In this document: positions 1-11,689 of the stretch, piece by piece
How positions within the stretch are numbered: the stretch's first letter is position 1
How the letters are laid out: each line of letters opens with the position of its first letter
From: Sclerodactyla briareus
Taxonomy: Eukaryota > Echinodermata > Holothuroidea > Dendrochirotida > Sclerodactylidae
Direction: 5' to 3'
Length of the DNA stretch: 64,000 nucleotides
Assembly: GCA_026419785.1 (NCBI GenBank)
Contig: JAODTK010005878.1
Coordinates: 1-64,000, forward strand
Made by a program: the position numbers and the translations under genes
Notes under the pieces: model-generated
What the model was told of the DNA's origin: nothing
What the model saw: only the letters and a program-made list of their open reading frames with translations
Database searches by the model: none

Positions 1-90
1 CTCTCCTCATTTGTAAAGCGCCACTGGCACCTCTAGGCTTTGAATGGTGCTATATATGTGTTATCATTATTATTATATTATTATTGTTAT
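1..90 (+). repeat. 3' end of a SINE-like repeat with ATT-rich tail
   Basis: The first 60 bases carry a pair of short inverted motifs (taaagcgcc and a later ggtgctatatat) of the kind that end tRNA-derived SINEs, followed by a run of ATT triplets. The same kind of ending (agcgcttt with a later aaagcgct) closes the fuller SINE at 44862-45168. The body lies left of the window, so family assignment is by resemblance only. Confidence 0.45.
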
Positions 91-1980
91 TTAACCTGAA
101 CGCTGAATGGGGGCAGTTTTTCCGGAAGTATTTCCATGTTGGTGTATACTGTCCAAGACAATGTTAGCCCCTCCTTCAGTAAACAAGAATTCAAACTGAA
201 AAAAGAGATATGATCAATGGGAAATTACACATCATCACTCCAGACCAAGGGTAGGAAGTAAGGGTATGAGACAGAGCAGTGCCATTACCTTCCCCCCCGG
301 TAATTGCAAATAGCCTCCAGAAATCTTGGATAATTCTACCCATATACCTGATCCACCGTGAACAGCCATCTAATCCTGGCTCAGTCAAGTCTGTTGTGAA
401 GAATAAAACTCTCCTAAGTATGACAAGTCCTGAATCTGATGTACTAGGGAAGACCTTCAAAAGCAAATTTCACTGAAGACACATCCATTATTCCACAACA
501 ATCATGAGACATGAAGGAAAGCACAGGACACCTGTTGAACACAAAGTGTATGCTACAGCCGGGGCGTATTTATGCTACCATTAGTGGCAGATGTTATTTT
601 CAGGGGGTGCTATTTGTGACTATTTCAGCGTAGCGCCATCATAGGATATAATAAGTATCTAATAAAATATTCTTGTGCTCTCCCCGCACAAAAAGAATTT
701 TGGTCCAACACACCCCCTAGATCCGCTGAACATGGCACTTCTCAAACATTATAAGGCCTCGGATCATTGATGAAGGGAAAAATTTGAATGCTTGCAGAGT
801 TTTTCTGCGCTACAGGTATGTGAATACTACTTTCTAGCTAAATATACATGAATGCACAAAGGTCTGAGCAGTAACAACTGTACCTTATTCGGATATATTA
901 CATGATTTGACCCCCCTTTTCAATGGTTCAATTCGTGATGGCTGTCTGAGAAACCGCCTCAGCTGCAATGACTCCCACTGCTGGGTTTGTAATTTCCCAC
1001 TGGCGCCATAATGTCCACCAAGCCTGTTATCTGTCAGGTCTTTTTCACACAGTTTTTTAACAGTAGTGATTCCTCTAGTATCTTAATTCCCATCTTTGAA
1101 TTCGTGAACACCTCAACAAACTTCAAAGGGATCAATGTTTACTCATGTTTAGCCAACCAATGGACTGGTTGCGTCAACAGAAGCCCAGTTACGTTCCATG
1201 ATAGTGGCGTTGTTTCCTTCCTGGCCATCTGGGTGTAACATAGTCCAGATACCGCTTCCACATGCCAGGAAATCCTTTATCTTCTGCTTTCCCGCCTACC
1301 AGGTATAGCCCGGAGAAGAAGGATTACCCGCTGCGGCTATCTGTGTCTTTCTGGCGTTTACCTTGACCTTGTATGCTGGCTGCAAGGCAATTTCCGCGCT
1401 GCTGTCCTCCGTGGAAACTGAATGTCAACAAACCCTAAACTGTACAGAAGTGTTCTGTACCATGCCCATGTGGACAGCTGTTCATTTGTGTGGGCAGGGC
1501 CAAGTGATTTATAACTTATTCTGCCCAAGGAGCTGCTTTGACCCTTGGAGGCAGGGCAGAAGGTAGGTCATGAATCAACCTGTTTATGAGCTCCCTGGAG
1601 ACCGTTGTGGTCACTGTTCTTAGCTTGAGATCTTGGGGCAGAGCTAAAGGGGTATGCCCCTCATGAAACCAAGCTAGATTACAGCCTGGAATGATATACC
1701 CAACCACGAGAACTAGCCGTGTTCACAACTACTCCCACTCAACGTGCCAATCAAACATTTTCAACGGACAACCTAAGTGCTGGTTGGGGGGAACAATAGT
1801 CTTCATCTGTCTTTGTGTAATGTTTAAATTCTATTCTTTAGTTGGTAATCTGGGTATATAACTCTGATACTATTCTTATACCTTATGCTTGGAACTATGT
1901 GCGGAGGCGAGACACAATTTTGTTCTTTGGAGCAATGAAGTTTTACTTACGGTATGGATTGCACCCTGCATGGAACCTAA
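91..1980. other. No gene seen
   Basis: Mixed-composition DNA with only short open frames (up to about 90 codons) that lack cysteine patterns, signal peptides, splice context or any family motif I recognise. I see no repeat matching elsewhere in the window. Confidence 0.5.
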
Positions 1981-1984
1981 AATC

Positions 1985-2110
1985 AGTGGCATAGCCAGGA
2001 GGGTACTAGAACAGGGGGGCCAAATTATTTGTGTGTTTTTTTTGGCCGCCTGGGGGAGGGGTCTAAGGGGAGGGTGTCCCCTCCCCTTTGGGAAATATGG
2101 GCTTTCGGAG
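1985..2110. mobile_element. hAT-like element fragment
   Basis: Begins with CAGTGGCATAGCCAGGAGGG, which fits the CAGNGG start of hAT terminal repeats. It is followed by a G-rich, C-rich palindromic block around 2050-2095 (ggggaggg with a facing cccctcccc). The same block recurs near 16350, 16900, 54640, 59000 and 59420 inside or at the end of other hAT-type elements. No matching right terminus is visible, so the far boundary is open. It is non-coding. Confidence 0.45.
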
Positions 2111-4745
2111 ATGGGGCTAGATATGGCTAGATTGAACTGAATAGCCAGGGATCCTACTTTTGGGGGTAATGTTTTAAGACATTTGCGCATTTTGATGAAT
2201 TTCATGAGATTTTTAATTTATTGCGTGAAATCCACCCGGTGTGGGGAATGCGTTGAACACGGGTAAACAACTCACCACACTCCTCCCCCGCTCGCCCCTG
2301 CTTGCATGCGGTATTGCGGAAGAAAGTGTCACGACGTGAGCATGTGAATACGAACCGGGATGAGAAGCAAGTTGATGGGGGTATACACCAATTGTAAAAT
2401 AATGTGTTTGAGCGGAACTTCCACCTCAATGGTGCTGGGGGAGGGGTAGGGTACGTTCCGCACATCCACAACCCTCTCCCAGGGGCAGCGGTCTGATGAT
2501 AATACTATATATTTTTTGAGAGGTCTTTCGCTGCCCATAGAGGACCCTCCTATGGGTTGGAGTTGCTGCACCTTGAACATCTGTTCGAACATACCGTCGT
2601 GGAAAATGTGTGCATTTCTCAGGCATTTGATTGAGAAATCGAGTAGTCAGCGGAAAATTGGGGGTTGTTTTATGGATTTGTTTCCAAATTTTCATGTCTC
2701 GAATCGTTTTGACCGACCTCTGCGCCTAATAGGGCATACGTAAATCACGTAAAACTTCATACTGATGTGCACGATCCCAGCCCTGTTAGTTTTTGTGTTG
2801 CTACATAGCTTTCATCTTTTATTCAAGAAGCAGCACACCCCCCCCCCCCTTTAGGCTGAAAGCCAGTTGTTATACATAAGGATTAGAAGTGACTATAAAA
2901 AGCCATTGTTTTTGGTACGTGCCAAGTGTTAGGATATGGCAGGGTGCGATTCAAGCATTGGTGGGGGGAAACATGAACCGTGATCTCAAACAAAATTCAC
3001 CTTGGTTTGGCAAGTCTTCCCATAGTCACCGCACTTGTTAGAGTGACACGTATGGAGAGAAATGCTAGAATCTGACAAAAAGGTATTGTGCATGGGCCTA
3101 TGTATTATACATGTAACGGAAAAGAAAATACAGAGGGCGCAGAGCGGAATTTTTTGCTTTTGGCCTTCTCAACATTAAACAATTTGATTACAAAAGTGTT
3201 AGGCATTTGTGGTATGGCAATAAGGTACCTGTGTCATAGGATTTTTTTTCTTCACTAGTTTGCAAAAATATGCCCCCCCCCCAATCCCCCCGTGATCGCC
3301 GCCCATGCCTACCCCAGCTGATGCGCCTTAGTCGCATATTTTTAAAATGTATAACGGACTTAAATTTTCCATGATTAATGAATAGGAAAAAGGTTGTTTT
3401 TGAAGGCCAGTGTTGAAGATGTTCCAGTCGTCTCGATATGAGGCACATAATGCTGCTGAGTCACTCGCCCCACTCTCCGTTCCATCACAACGTGTGGAAT
3501 ATCTCCTATCTGACATTAGACGAAGGAAAAACATTCACCAAAATTGCGGAAACATTCGAAGCGAAACTTTGTGCCATTAAGTGGTAGTGACGTCTCCAAA
3601 TTCTGGTGCCTCATGACGAGGCTTGGAGTATTCTCAATAAACGTACCATTGCGCAAATAGTTTCTTTTAAGTTTATTCAACTCATATGCTAAACAATAGG
3701 CTGGTTCTGTGCGACTTCCTAAATCATCAATTACCAAAGTCACGACGTCGATGTGTCTTTGCACAGTTTTGAACATCTGGCTGAGTCGTGTGGTGCTATA
3801 ACTCCCGTTCAACAGAAAGAAGTACGAGGGATATAATCGTGTTGTGTCATGGTGGAGCGGAACTTAGACTTGATGATTGCTTTGAAAATTGCTCTCTCTG
3901 ACTGAAGCAGAAGTAAATGGCATTGAAGCAAACCCCACCAATAACCAGAGACACGACATTTGTACACAGTGTCACGTCATGATGTCTGTAGAGGTTGTTT
4001 CAGCAGCACTGGTAAAGATGTTTTTGGTGCCGCAAATTGCATCATCCTGCCATTATACAGTCAAATTTGTCCCCAGTAGCGGGGTTACACATTGTGTGGC
4101 AAGCGCGGGTTGAATGCATAGGTCAGATGGTTCTCTTTACGTAGAGATTTCCCAAAATGTTATTAATCAGTACGCCAAACCGCAACACATGGCCAGCCCA
4201 AGGGCCAGGCCAAACTACGTATTCATTAATGCTGTTTTTTGTTTTGGAGGGGATGACAGGGGGGAAGCCATTGTCCCCCTTGTGCCCCCCTCCCCTGTTC
4301 TCGCCTGCAGATCATTCAGGCAAAATTCCTATTTGCTTGGAAGTAGATGGCATGAAAATGCTTGAATTACCAATATGAGGGACGATAGCAGAGGATATCC
4401 TCTCTCCGCATGTTGCCACCTAAGACCCATCCAAAAATCAGCTTCCACATAGTGACCAAAGCAAGCGGGCCTATATCACAGTATTGTCCAACCCAAGATC
4501 CTGACAAAATTCAAACTCGCAGTTGACAACCCTGTGTGCCTAAGCTCAACTTACTCAGACTGATTAGTTGTGTCATTGCTGTCCGCCCATCTTCGCCCAC
4601 TTGGCCCTTGTAGGGCGTTGGGACAGCACTTGATCCAAGGTTCGTTCAAGGCCAGGGTACCCCACGTGTGGCTGAGATGATCAATGGATACGGTGAAACC
4701 AGTTTTTGCACTTAAAATGATTTCACTTCCACTTCCTTACCAGTC
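2111..4745. other. No gene seen
   Basis: Contains poly-C runs near 2840 and 3277. There is a minus-strand open stretch at 3516-3812 (98 codons) continued loosely by 3188-3534. Neither shows a motif I can name, and splice sites are not evident. A G/C-rich block near 4250-4310 resembles the hAT-type G/C blocks elsewhere but lacks termini. Confidence 0.45.
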
Positions 4746-4754
4746 ACTACAACA

Positions 4755-5060
4755 ATCCTACTCTGACTTCTATTATACCCTTAAAGGCTGTCAGGATTGA
4801 TATTGCAAGAATTTTGTATCCCGGTTTTCATCACTACCTGCGTAAGTTGTTATTTAGTGTACTTTAACAACTGAATGTTAGATATTCCATATGACGATCA
4901 AATTCACTTGATTATTTTGATGATGATCGATGGTAGTGGAAAAGCTCTCTTAGAGTTTTTTCTTATCATTGTTTTAAATAACATCTTCAGGGCACCAACC
5001 ACTTGATCAAATACGCAAAAAGGTTTAATTTTTTTCAAGAAGGGTGGAGCTAAACTGTCG
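4755..5060 (+). repeat. Unnamed dispersed repeat (family F), copy 1
   Basis: Shares an ordered set of segments with 10060-10480 and, inverted, with 11105-11460. These are a tgtatcccg-like segment, CGTAAGTT followed by tagtgtact, a gatattcc segment, then cttcagggcacc-like sequence. It is non-coding. No terminal repeats or duplicated target could be fixed, so its class is unknown. Confidence 0.55.
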
Positions 5061-5167
5061 AATTAGCACGCAATCTGCCAGCTTGAGTAGGACACGCACC
5101 ACATTTATGTTCGACACAATTTGATGGTCCTAAAATTGGACAATGAAGGTAGAAGAATTTTTCCATT

Positions 5168-6345
5168 TAGTTGAGGACAAACTGCAGTAGGATGATTTAT
5201 ACAGGGGCCTAATTTAATAGCTGGATAAAAACTGCATGCGTCAGTCCAACACCGGAATTTCATAGGACCTCCGTTAACGTGTTCAACCGCGTTTTCCAAT
5301 GCACGCGGGGCGTGCGTCTAAAATCGCTCATTGTTATTTTCAATTGAGCCCGTTTTCCATTCACGCGGGCGGGGCGTTTCCTCTATCCCCACCCGGGGGG
5401 CCCCCACCCAACCCATCGTTCATGTCGCGTTTTTTCCTTTTCGCCGCTTGCGTGTCTGGTGGTATTTCGTGCTCGTTTTTTCCGGGGATTTTTCCCTGCA
5501 TCTTACCGCTTGTCGGCCCGCTACTGGCGAGTGAGGCCCACTTTTCTGTTCCCCTCCTTTTTCCCACCCACCTTCCTCTGTTTTCCCCCCTCGGGCTGCG
5601 CTTTTATACCGATTGTCTCTCTGGCAGCCCCCTATTTGAAACATATTTGCATGTTTAAACCATTGATCTGTCAAGTATGTGCGAATTAAATTCCATACCT
5701 GTAAATTTGTAGTTTTAATAGTGGGCCGTAATCGTTGACAATTGAACAATGGTTTACAGAAAATGCAACACAGGTGTTTAGGTTTAAACCCTAGTATGCG
5801 TCAGGTGGTTTATAAATATAAATAATAATATTAATTAATAAGAAGAGTAAAATAATCATAATTAATTACAATAATAACAAACCAATAATAAGACAAAAAC
5901 AATACAAATAACAATTAATAATAATAGTAGGCTACTCGGTTCTTACCCATATGGCATATACACACCAAAAGTGAGAAGAGATGCGTTACTCGAGAAACGC
6001 CCGCCCGACCGCCCCGTGCATGGAAACGAGTCTTCGAGAAAAGGCCAGCCCGCCCGCGTGCATGGAGAACGCGGCTTTATAGTCATTTGACGTTGTTGTA
6101 TTGTGAAGGCATGGTGTATTGCGCCAATCGAAATGCATCCATCATGCAATAATAAATGATGTCATTACTTGCCACAACCCTGCAAACATTCTGTTTTATA
6201 TTGAAATTCAACATTAAGTCACGTGGAAAGATTTAGTCTATGGGAGAGATTGCTGTAGTGGGTGGCAGGTTGTTGATGGTACTTTGTGGAGAAAAAGAGG
6301 ACAACAGAAATTCTGACTAATGTTGAACTTAACTTAACAAAATGG
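5168..6345 (+). repeat. Unnamed dispersed repeat (family E), copy 1, split by an insertion
   Basis: The two flanks (about 5168-5282 and 6077-6345) match the uninterrupted copy at 7478-7830. Shared parts include a start like AGGACAACTGC, a tgcatcagtccaa stretch, gtgtattgcgc, ataataaatga and a long gattgctgtagtggg stretch. The middle is a separate inserted element. Similar starts (TTAAAGGACAACTGC or close) occur at 7477, 15181 and 18418, which suggests a DNA-transposon terminus with a TTAA target. That is inference. Confidence 0.6.
5283..6076. mobile_element. Non-autonomous DNA element with long inverted ends
   Basis: The left edge (ccgcgttttccaatgcacgc) and right edge (gcgtgcatggagaacgcgg) are inverted copies. 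A second inverted pair lies just inside (gttttccattcacgcgggc against cccgtgcatggaaacgag). The element sits inside repeat family E. It holds C/T-rich low-complexity DNA (5380-5640) and an AAT-rich stretch (5815-5935), with no transposase. Long compound inverted ends without coding capacity fit a MITE or foldback-type element. The superfamily is not assigned. Confidence 0.6.
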
Positions 6346-7470
6346 AGCAATCGAATCATAACATTAAATTTATGGTGTGTCCATGGTGTGAGTCCCAGTT
6401 ATTGCCGCAAACTGGGATTTCCCTAATTCTCCGCCTAATGGCCCAATTGAAGGCAATACAACCACACTAGGAACATCGTATTGAAATGGAGTTTGGACCG
6501 AGAGATACAGTGTTTATTCTACACAAATAAACCTTGTTGTATTCAAGCCCTGCAGTTGGCCTTCCATATTTGAATATATTCGTTAAACTACACTGATTAG
6601 CTTTAGAACATATCTGAAAATTGATTTTCTGGTAGGCGTCAGAATTAGCCTAAATTCCCGAAAAAAGAACGTCGATTGTGCAATATTGCTAATGATCGTA
6701 TTTGGCGAGAAATCATAACCTTCGTGGGATTCAAGAAAAATAGGCATTTAGAGTGATGATTAGGGGTCAACTAAAGTTCACGTATCGGTACCTGCCTACT
6801 TTAGATAGTCATCCATGACCACCATTAATGGGCACCAGTACATATCTGAACTGGTGGTGAGCCCAGTAGCCAAAACTGAAAGCCAACTCCACGGCCCACG
6901 TGGGCTCCATGGCGGGCTCTTTGAATACAGCCCCAGGGAATGTTGGCCAGGATCGAACTGCTGCATTGCCCTTGACTCAAACCAAGTTCTAAAAAGCTTT
7001 GAATATCATAGCACAGGGGTGGGTGTTCGACACATTACTGGTGGGGACTAGTCGGGCGTTTGCAAACTCGACCCCTTCGTGAGGAGTGCCCCATTGATGA
7101 ACTCTGCACCAGCGTACCACCGTCCAACTCTGGCGAATCTGACAGTGAAGATGTTGCCATACTGCTTGGCAGAATGCGCAAGAGACCAACTTGAGGCTGA
7201 GCATCCCCTGCAAAGTCTGCAACAGAATAAGTGATGATCGAGGTTCATGGTTACCCGACACTTGGTTACCTGATAACAGACATTCATACGTCTTGCTAGA
7301 TCACGTACGATGCAGTGCGGAATTACTACTCCGTCAACTGGGATCGTGTGTTCTTTAACAAGCCAAACCCCTAGGCCTTCTCCATCTAGGGGGAGGGCTC
7401 TCCTGGATAGGAGCATCCATATGCGAGTCATCTCAAAACTACAGTATACCACTTGCATCTGGGCTGAGAG
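6346..7470. other. No recognised gene; one unexplained minus-strand open frame
   Basis: A 136-codon open frame runs on the minus strand at 7048-7458, and an overlapping frame lies at 6989-7261. The predicted peptide is cysteine-containing but matches no family I can name and has no clear splice or promoter context. It may be a decayed mobile-element piece or chance. The rest holds nothing I recognise. Confidence 0.35.
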
Positions 7471-7477
7471 AAGAATT

Positions 7478-7830
7478 TAAAGGACAACTGCCGTATGAAG
7501 TATGAACAGGCTAATATATAGCTGGAGAAAAAAAACTGAATGCATCAGTCCAAACTCGCAGTTCATACGACTTCCGTTAAAAAGTTTTAATAGCACTTTG
7601 AAGTTTGTGCATGTGTATTGCGCAAGATTGGAAAGATCCCATCATGAATAATAAATGAGGTAATCTTGCACAACCCTGCAAACAATCTGTTTCCTTTTGA
7701 AATCACACATTATTTTCACTCGAAAAGCATTTATATATGGGAAAGGATTGCTGTAGTGGGTTGTAGGTGTTGGTGGTTACTTTAATGAGAGAAAGAAAAC
7801 AGGACTTATGACTAAATGTTGATCTATTCA
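7478..7830 (+). repeat. Unnamed dispersed repeat (family E), copy 2
   Basis: Uninterrupted copy that begins TTAAAGGACAACTGC and follows family E through gtgcatgtgtattgcgc, aataataaatga and gattgctgtagtggg. Comparison with 5168-6345 shows where that copy was split. It is non-coding. Confidence 0.6.
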
Positions 7831-9595
7831 ACAAAAATGAACATTGAATACATGACAACCTTCCAGAAGTGGTCCAAGTGTGACGTCATGCGTATTGCCC
7901 AATGGGGATGCTCCAATTCCTCTGCCCATTGGACTTTGAAGGCCAATAACTCCACATAGGAACATATCCTATTGAATGTCGGTTTGACTAACAGTATAAA
8001 TACAGTTCCCCATTCTCCCATGATATTACTGTAACCTCTGTTGTCTCCAAGCCTGCAACTTTCCTCTTCGGCCGTTAAGATACAAATGGTCATGACTTAA
8101 GAAGATAGTAGGCTACTTGCAGTAACGGAAACTATGGGAGATGATGAAACAAATAGGGACATTTGGTTCACAGCAGACTAGGCCTAAGAAGTGGTGATTA
8201 GAACTGCAAAAAAATTGCAACCATTTTTAGAATGGCCACCACAATTTAACGATGGATTGTCGTCAATTTAAAATAAATCTTGTAAACAATATACTGCACC
8301 CAGCAATTAGATAAATTTAAATTAAATTTAATCTCACAGCCATTTTTTTTCCCGTCAAATAAACATTGCTAATAATACTTGAAAGTATGTGATTCCGATA
8401 TAACCGAGTTGTGCTGCACATTATGAAATTTTATTGTGACGTCAAGCAAAATTTGCCGTCGCTTTGTTCGCTGGATTCTAGCAGACGACAATCCTCTTTA
8501 ATAAAGTCTTCAATATTGTAGGTCAAATCAATCTGGGGGTAACAATGTTTTTCCTCTCTAAAAAACATGGCATCAGTATTTTAATACCAAAATACAAGTT
8601 TCTGCACACAAACAAAACAGACTTCAATATATTTATAACAATATGCTATATATTTTTTAAGGAGGAGTTGGGATGAGGGTTTCAGACCATTGGAAACATG
8701 AAGATATTCAAAAGGTTGAGTTTATATGCTATTTTTCAACAAGAAAACTGACCATCTAATCGACCTTTTTGAAATATTTTCAAAATTTCGCCTCATTGGT
8801 ACCTGTACAAGTCAATGGGAAAATTTCATGAACCTTGCCTGCATTGCCACATATTTTCCCAAAAGCCTTTTTTCCAACTGAACAGGTTTGTAAATTCTCC
8901 ACATTGATACATGCTTTATACACGGGATTAAATCATTTAGACCTAAATGATCCTTTTCAGCAGCATATGTTTTTTTTCATGTGACGTTTTTGGAGAATGA
9001 CCATATTCATTTAAATGTGTTAATACAATCCCAGAATATTCAAAAGGGGCCATCCTTTTCGGTCCAGGGGGGAAGTCGGTGTCGGTTTTCTCTGATCCCC
9101 AATCCAATACTACCAGCCAGTTTTGCTAACAGGTAGCCAAGGCTAGTGAAGTGAAATTGGCTACCACCACACACCTGAATCCAACCATGAAATCATATCG
9201 TTTCCTCAGAACCTGCAATTCAAAAGAAAATTCATAGAATAGGACATGCATAGTAACAAACACGCAGAACGTTCCTATTTTTTAAAAGTAAAATTAGACT
9301 TAACAGTGTGTTTATGACAGTTTAAATCCTGCTGAACACCTCACTAGGTATATACCAATGGTCATTGATAACACTAAATAAAGAGATCACAGGATGGAGT
9401 ATGGGATGGACGGAGTCACATCAAAGAGGAAGATATTAATCTGAACTGATGGACAAAACTCCCATCGTCATACAATATGCAATTGCAAAGTTACACTTTC
9501 CAAAATTGGAAGGATTCTATGACCAAGGTATATTCCATCACCAAGCATTGCAGTTGCCGCCAACATCCTCGGCTACTACGGCAAGGACTGTGTGT
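7831..9595. other. No gene seen
   Basis: A/T-rich DNA with no open frame of interest and no match to other parts of the window that I could find. Confidence 0.5.
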
Positions 9596-9599
9596 TAAG

Positions 9600-9950
9600 G
9601 TCAGGATTCACAGCAGACGGGGATGGGTGAAGGCTGGGTGCATATTAGAGATGTTAACTGCCTTTCTCTATGGGCATATGGCACCCCTCCCAGCGGATGA
9701 TCCTGTTCACCGTGCTCGGTACAGTAGTCGGCATGGGCCTGGTGAGCTGGGGCCGTCAAGGTAGGGGGGACTCATAGCCATTGGCATGGCGCCCTGGTAT
9801 AGGGGTACCGAGGAGTCAGGCCCACGCCTGGATGATTGCCCAGGGTGGCATGTGTGATTGAAAGTGGCAGGTGGATGGGGCGAGGGGCACCCCCGGTATG
9901 TTTGCCCCATGAGTGAGAGGTTTTGTGGAAACCCATGCAGCGTTCACCTT
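9600..9950 (+). mobile_element. RTE-like LINE, 3' coding end (fragment)
   Basis: The frame around 9650-9760 reads LYGHMAPLPADDPVHRARY. This fits the conserved C-terminal block (LYGHVARxPADDPAHR) of a LINE type that is fuller at 21441-23600 and 42060-43290 in this window. A proline/glycine-rich tail follows, as in that family. Only the end of ORF2 is present, so this is a 5'-truncated insertion. The clade name is from memory of the C-terminal motif. Confidence 0.6.
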
Positions 9951-10059
9951 TCACGATTTCAGATAATAAGGGATAAAGCGACTGTGGGGCCTATAAGGAC
10001 GTGCACAAAATTCATTTTTTTTTTCAAAGGGGCACGTGGCTTGTGTTAGCAGTCAATGA

Positions 10060-10480
10060 AACAAGCTAGGAAAATTAGATATTCACTCATTGTGAGTTGT
10101 GGAGCGCCACCAAAATCCTGATATTTTGTTCTGTGGGTGTTGTATTGCCATCAAACCCTGTGGTTTTGGTTCTTTTACTTCACAAAAAATTGCAGAAAAT
10201 TCTGATGGAATCCGAATTTTCCAACTTAAAGGCGGTCATGGATCAAATTTGCACGAAATTTGGTATCCCGAAATTTCGTAAGTGGCTGCGTAAGTTTTTA
10301 CTATGTGTACTGAGCAAATGAATGGAAGATATTCAAATTATGACCCAAAATTCACTGATTATTTGAAGAGTTGATTGATAGTGTACAGATCTGAAAAGAT
10401 CTCTTGAAGTTTCTTATAATTGTTTCATAAATCTTCAAGGCACCTATTACAAATCCAAAAAATCCGAAATGTTATTAGAA
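10060..10480 (+). repeat. Unnamed dispersed repeat (family F), copy 2
   Basis: Matches 4755-5060 in order and orientation, with cgtaagttttt, gtgtactgagc, gaagatattc and a cttcaaggcacc-like segment. It faces copy 3 at 11105-11460 in opposite orientation across about 600 bases. Short open frames here are part of the repeat. Confidence 0.55.
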
Positions 10481-11104
10481 TATTCAGCCTCTTGAACCAC
10501 TGTGGACAAAGTGTGAAACTGGCCGATAGGTAGATTCGCTGGCCTAAAAAAATTCAAGACACCTATACAGGCTTTCCCACCGGCAATCAAGGCTCATAGC
10601 TCGACAGATATGACCCTGTCAGCGGAACTAGTCACGAACTCCAAACAATCCCGGAGAGTTATGGCAGCAGCTAAATCAGCGCCTTTGGTGCTCATCCCAC
10701 AGGTATATACCCATTATACTAGGGAGTGCCAAACTTACGCCAGAGTCCAGAGTCAATGGGAAAAGGGAACACACTAATTCAAACACACTAAAATGCGATA
10801 TTTACTTGAATTACCACGAAGGTGGGATTCTATGCCAAATACGAACGTTTAAAATATTGCGCAATCGAGCAGTTCTTCTCGGGAAATTAAGGGCCAATCC
10901 TGAAGCCCTACCATAAAGTCAACTTACAGATATGTTCCGAAGCAATTAGTGAACTCGGAGCCAAAAATTAATAACTAAATTGAAAAATCTTGTACCTCCT
11001 TGCTTTCCAGTTTAAGCCATCAAAACATTTCGACGTAAATGTGGTGTTGTCTCACTCAGCCTCTGGCAGCTGCGCTGCTAATTTGTACGTTTAGTTCACC
11101 ATTC
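10481..11104. other. Spacer between inverted family F copies; no gene seen
   Basis: No open frame or motif supported. If the two flanking family F copies are ends of one element, this would be its interior. No transposase-like frame is visible. Confidence 0.4.
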
Positions 11105-11460
11105 TTGAAAAATTCAACTTTTCGTTATTTTATGAGTTGTTAGGTGCCCTGAAGATTTTCATAAACAATTATGAGGAAGACTTCAACATATCTTTTCCCG
11201 ATTTACTATCAGATCAAATCACTAAAATAAAAAATGAAGTGAATTTGGGGTCCACCCGTCATATGGGTATCTTTCCTTCAGTGTCAAGTACCAATTAAAA
11301 ACAACTTACGCAAGCCAGCTGACCGAAAGCCGGGATACCAAATTCTGCAAATATGATCCATGACAGTGAAATATTGTAATTTTTCTGGCTGGCTCCGTTG
11401 ACTGCTAAAACACAAAGTGCCCCTACGAAACATGGAAATGAGTTTGCACGTTGCATAGTA
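11105..11460 (-). repeat. Unnamed dispersed repeat (family F), copy 3
   Basis: Reverse complement of the family F pattern: the sequence ggtgccctgaagattttcat mirrors the end segment of copies 1 and 2, and aacaacttacgcaag mirrors their CGTAAGTTGTT. It is non-coding. Confidence 0.55.
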
Positions 11461-11685
11461 CGTAGTAGGCTTAGCCTTAGTCACGTATCAGAAGAAATTT
11501 TACTGTAGCACACTTCCCCCTTGAAGGTACGAAATCCCACATACAAACATTTGAACCAGTGTTAAGACGAGAAAGACCAAAGAACATCCCAACCCAACCT
11601 AACCACGAACCCACCAACCTAACCCGACACCCCCAACAAAGAGGAAAACCCTAAAAAAAAGGGCAGGCAGGCAGGCAATATCATG
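11461..11685. other. Low-complexity spacer
   Basis: Includes a stretch near 11588-11640 made of repeated aaccc/aacct words and a short gcaggcaggcaggca run. No gene is supported. Confidence 0.4.
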
Positions 11686-11689
11686 AAAG

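Noticed and set aside
11588-11640. Telomere-like aaccc/aacct words
   Set aside because: Irregular and short; no true TTAGGG-type array.
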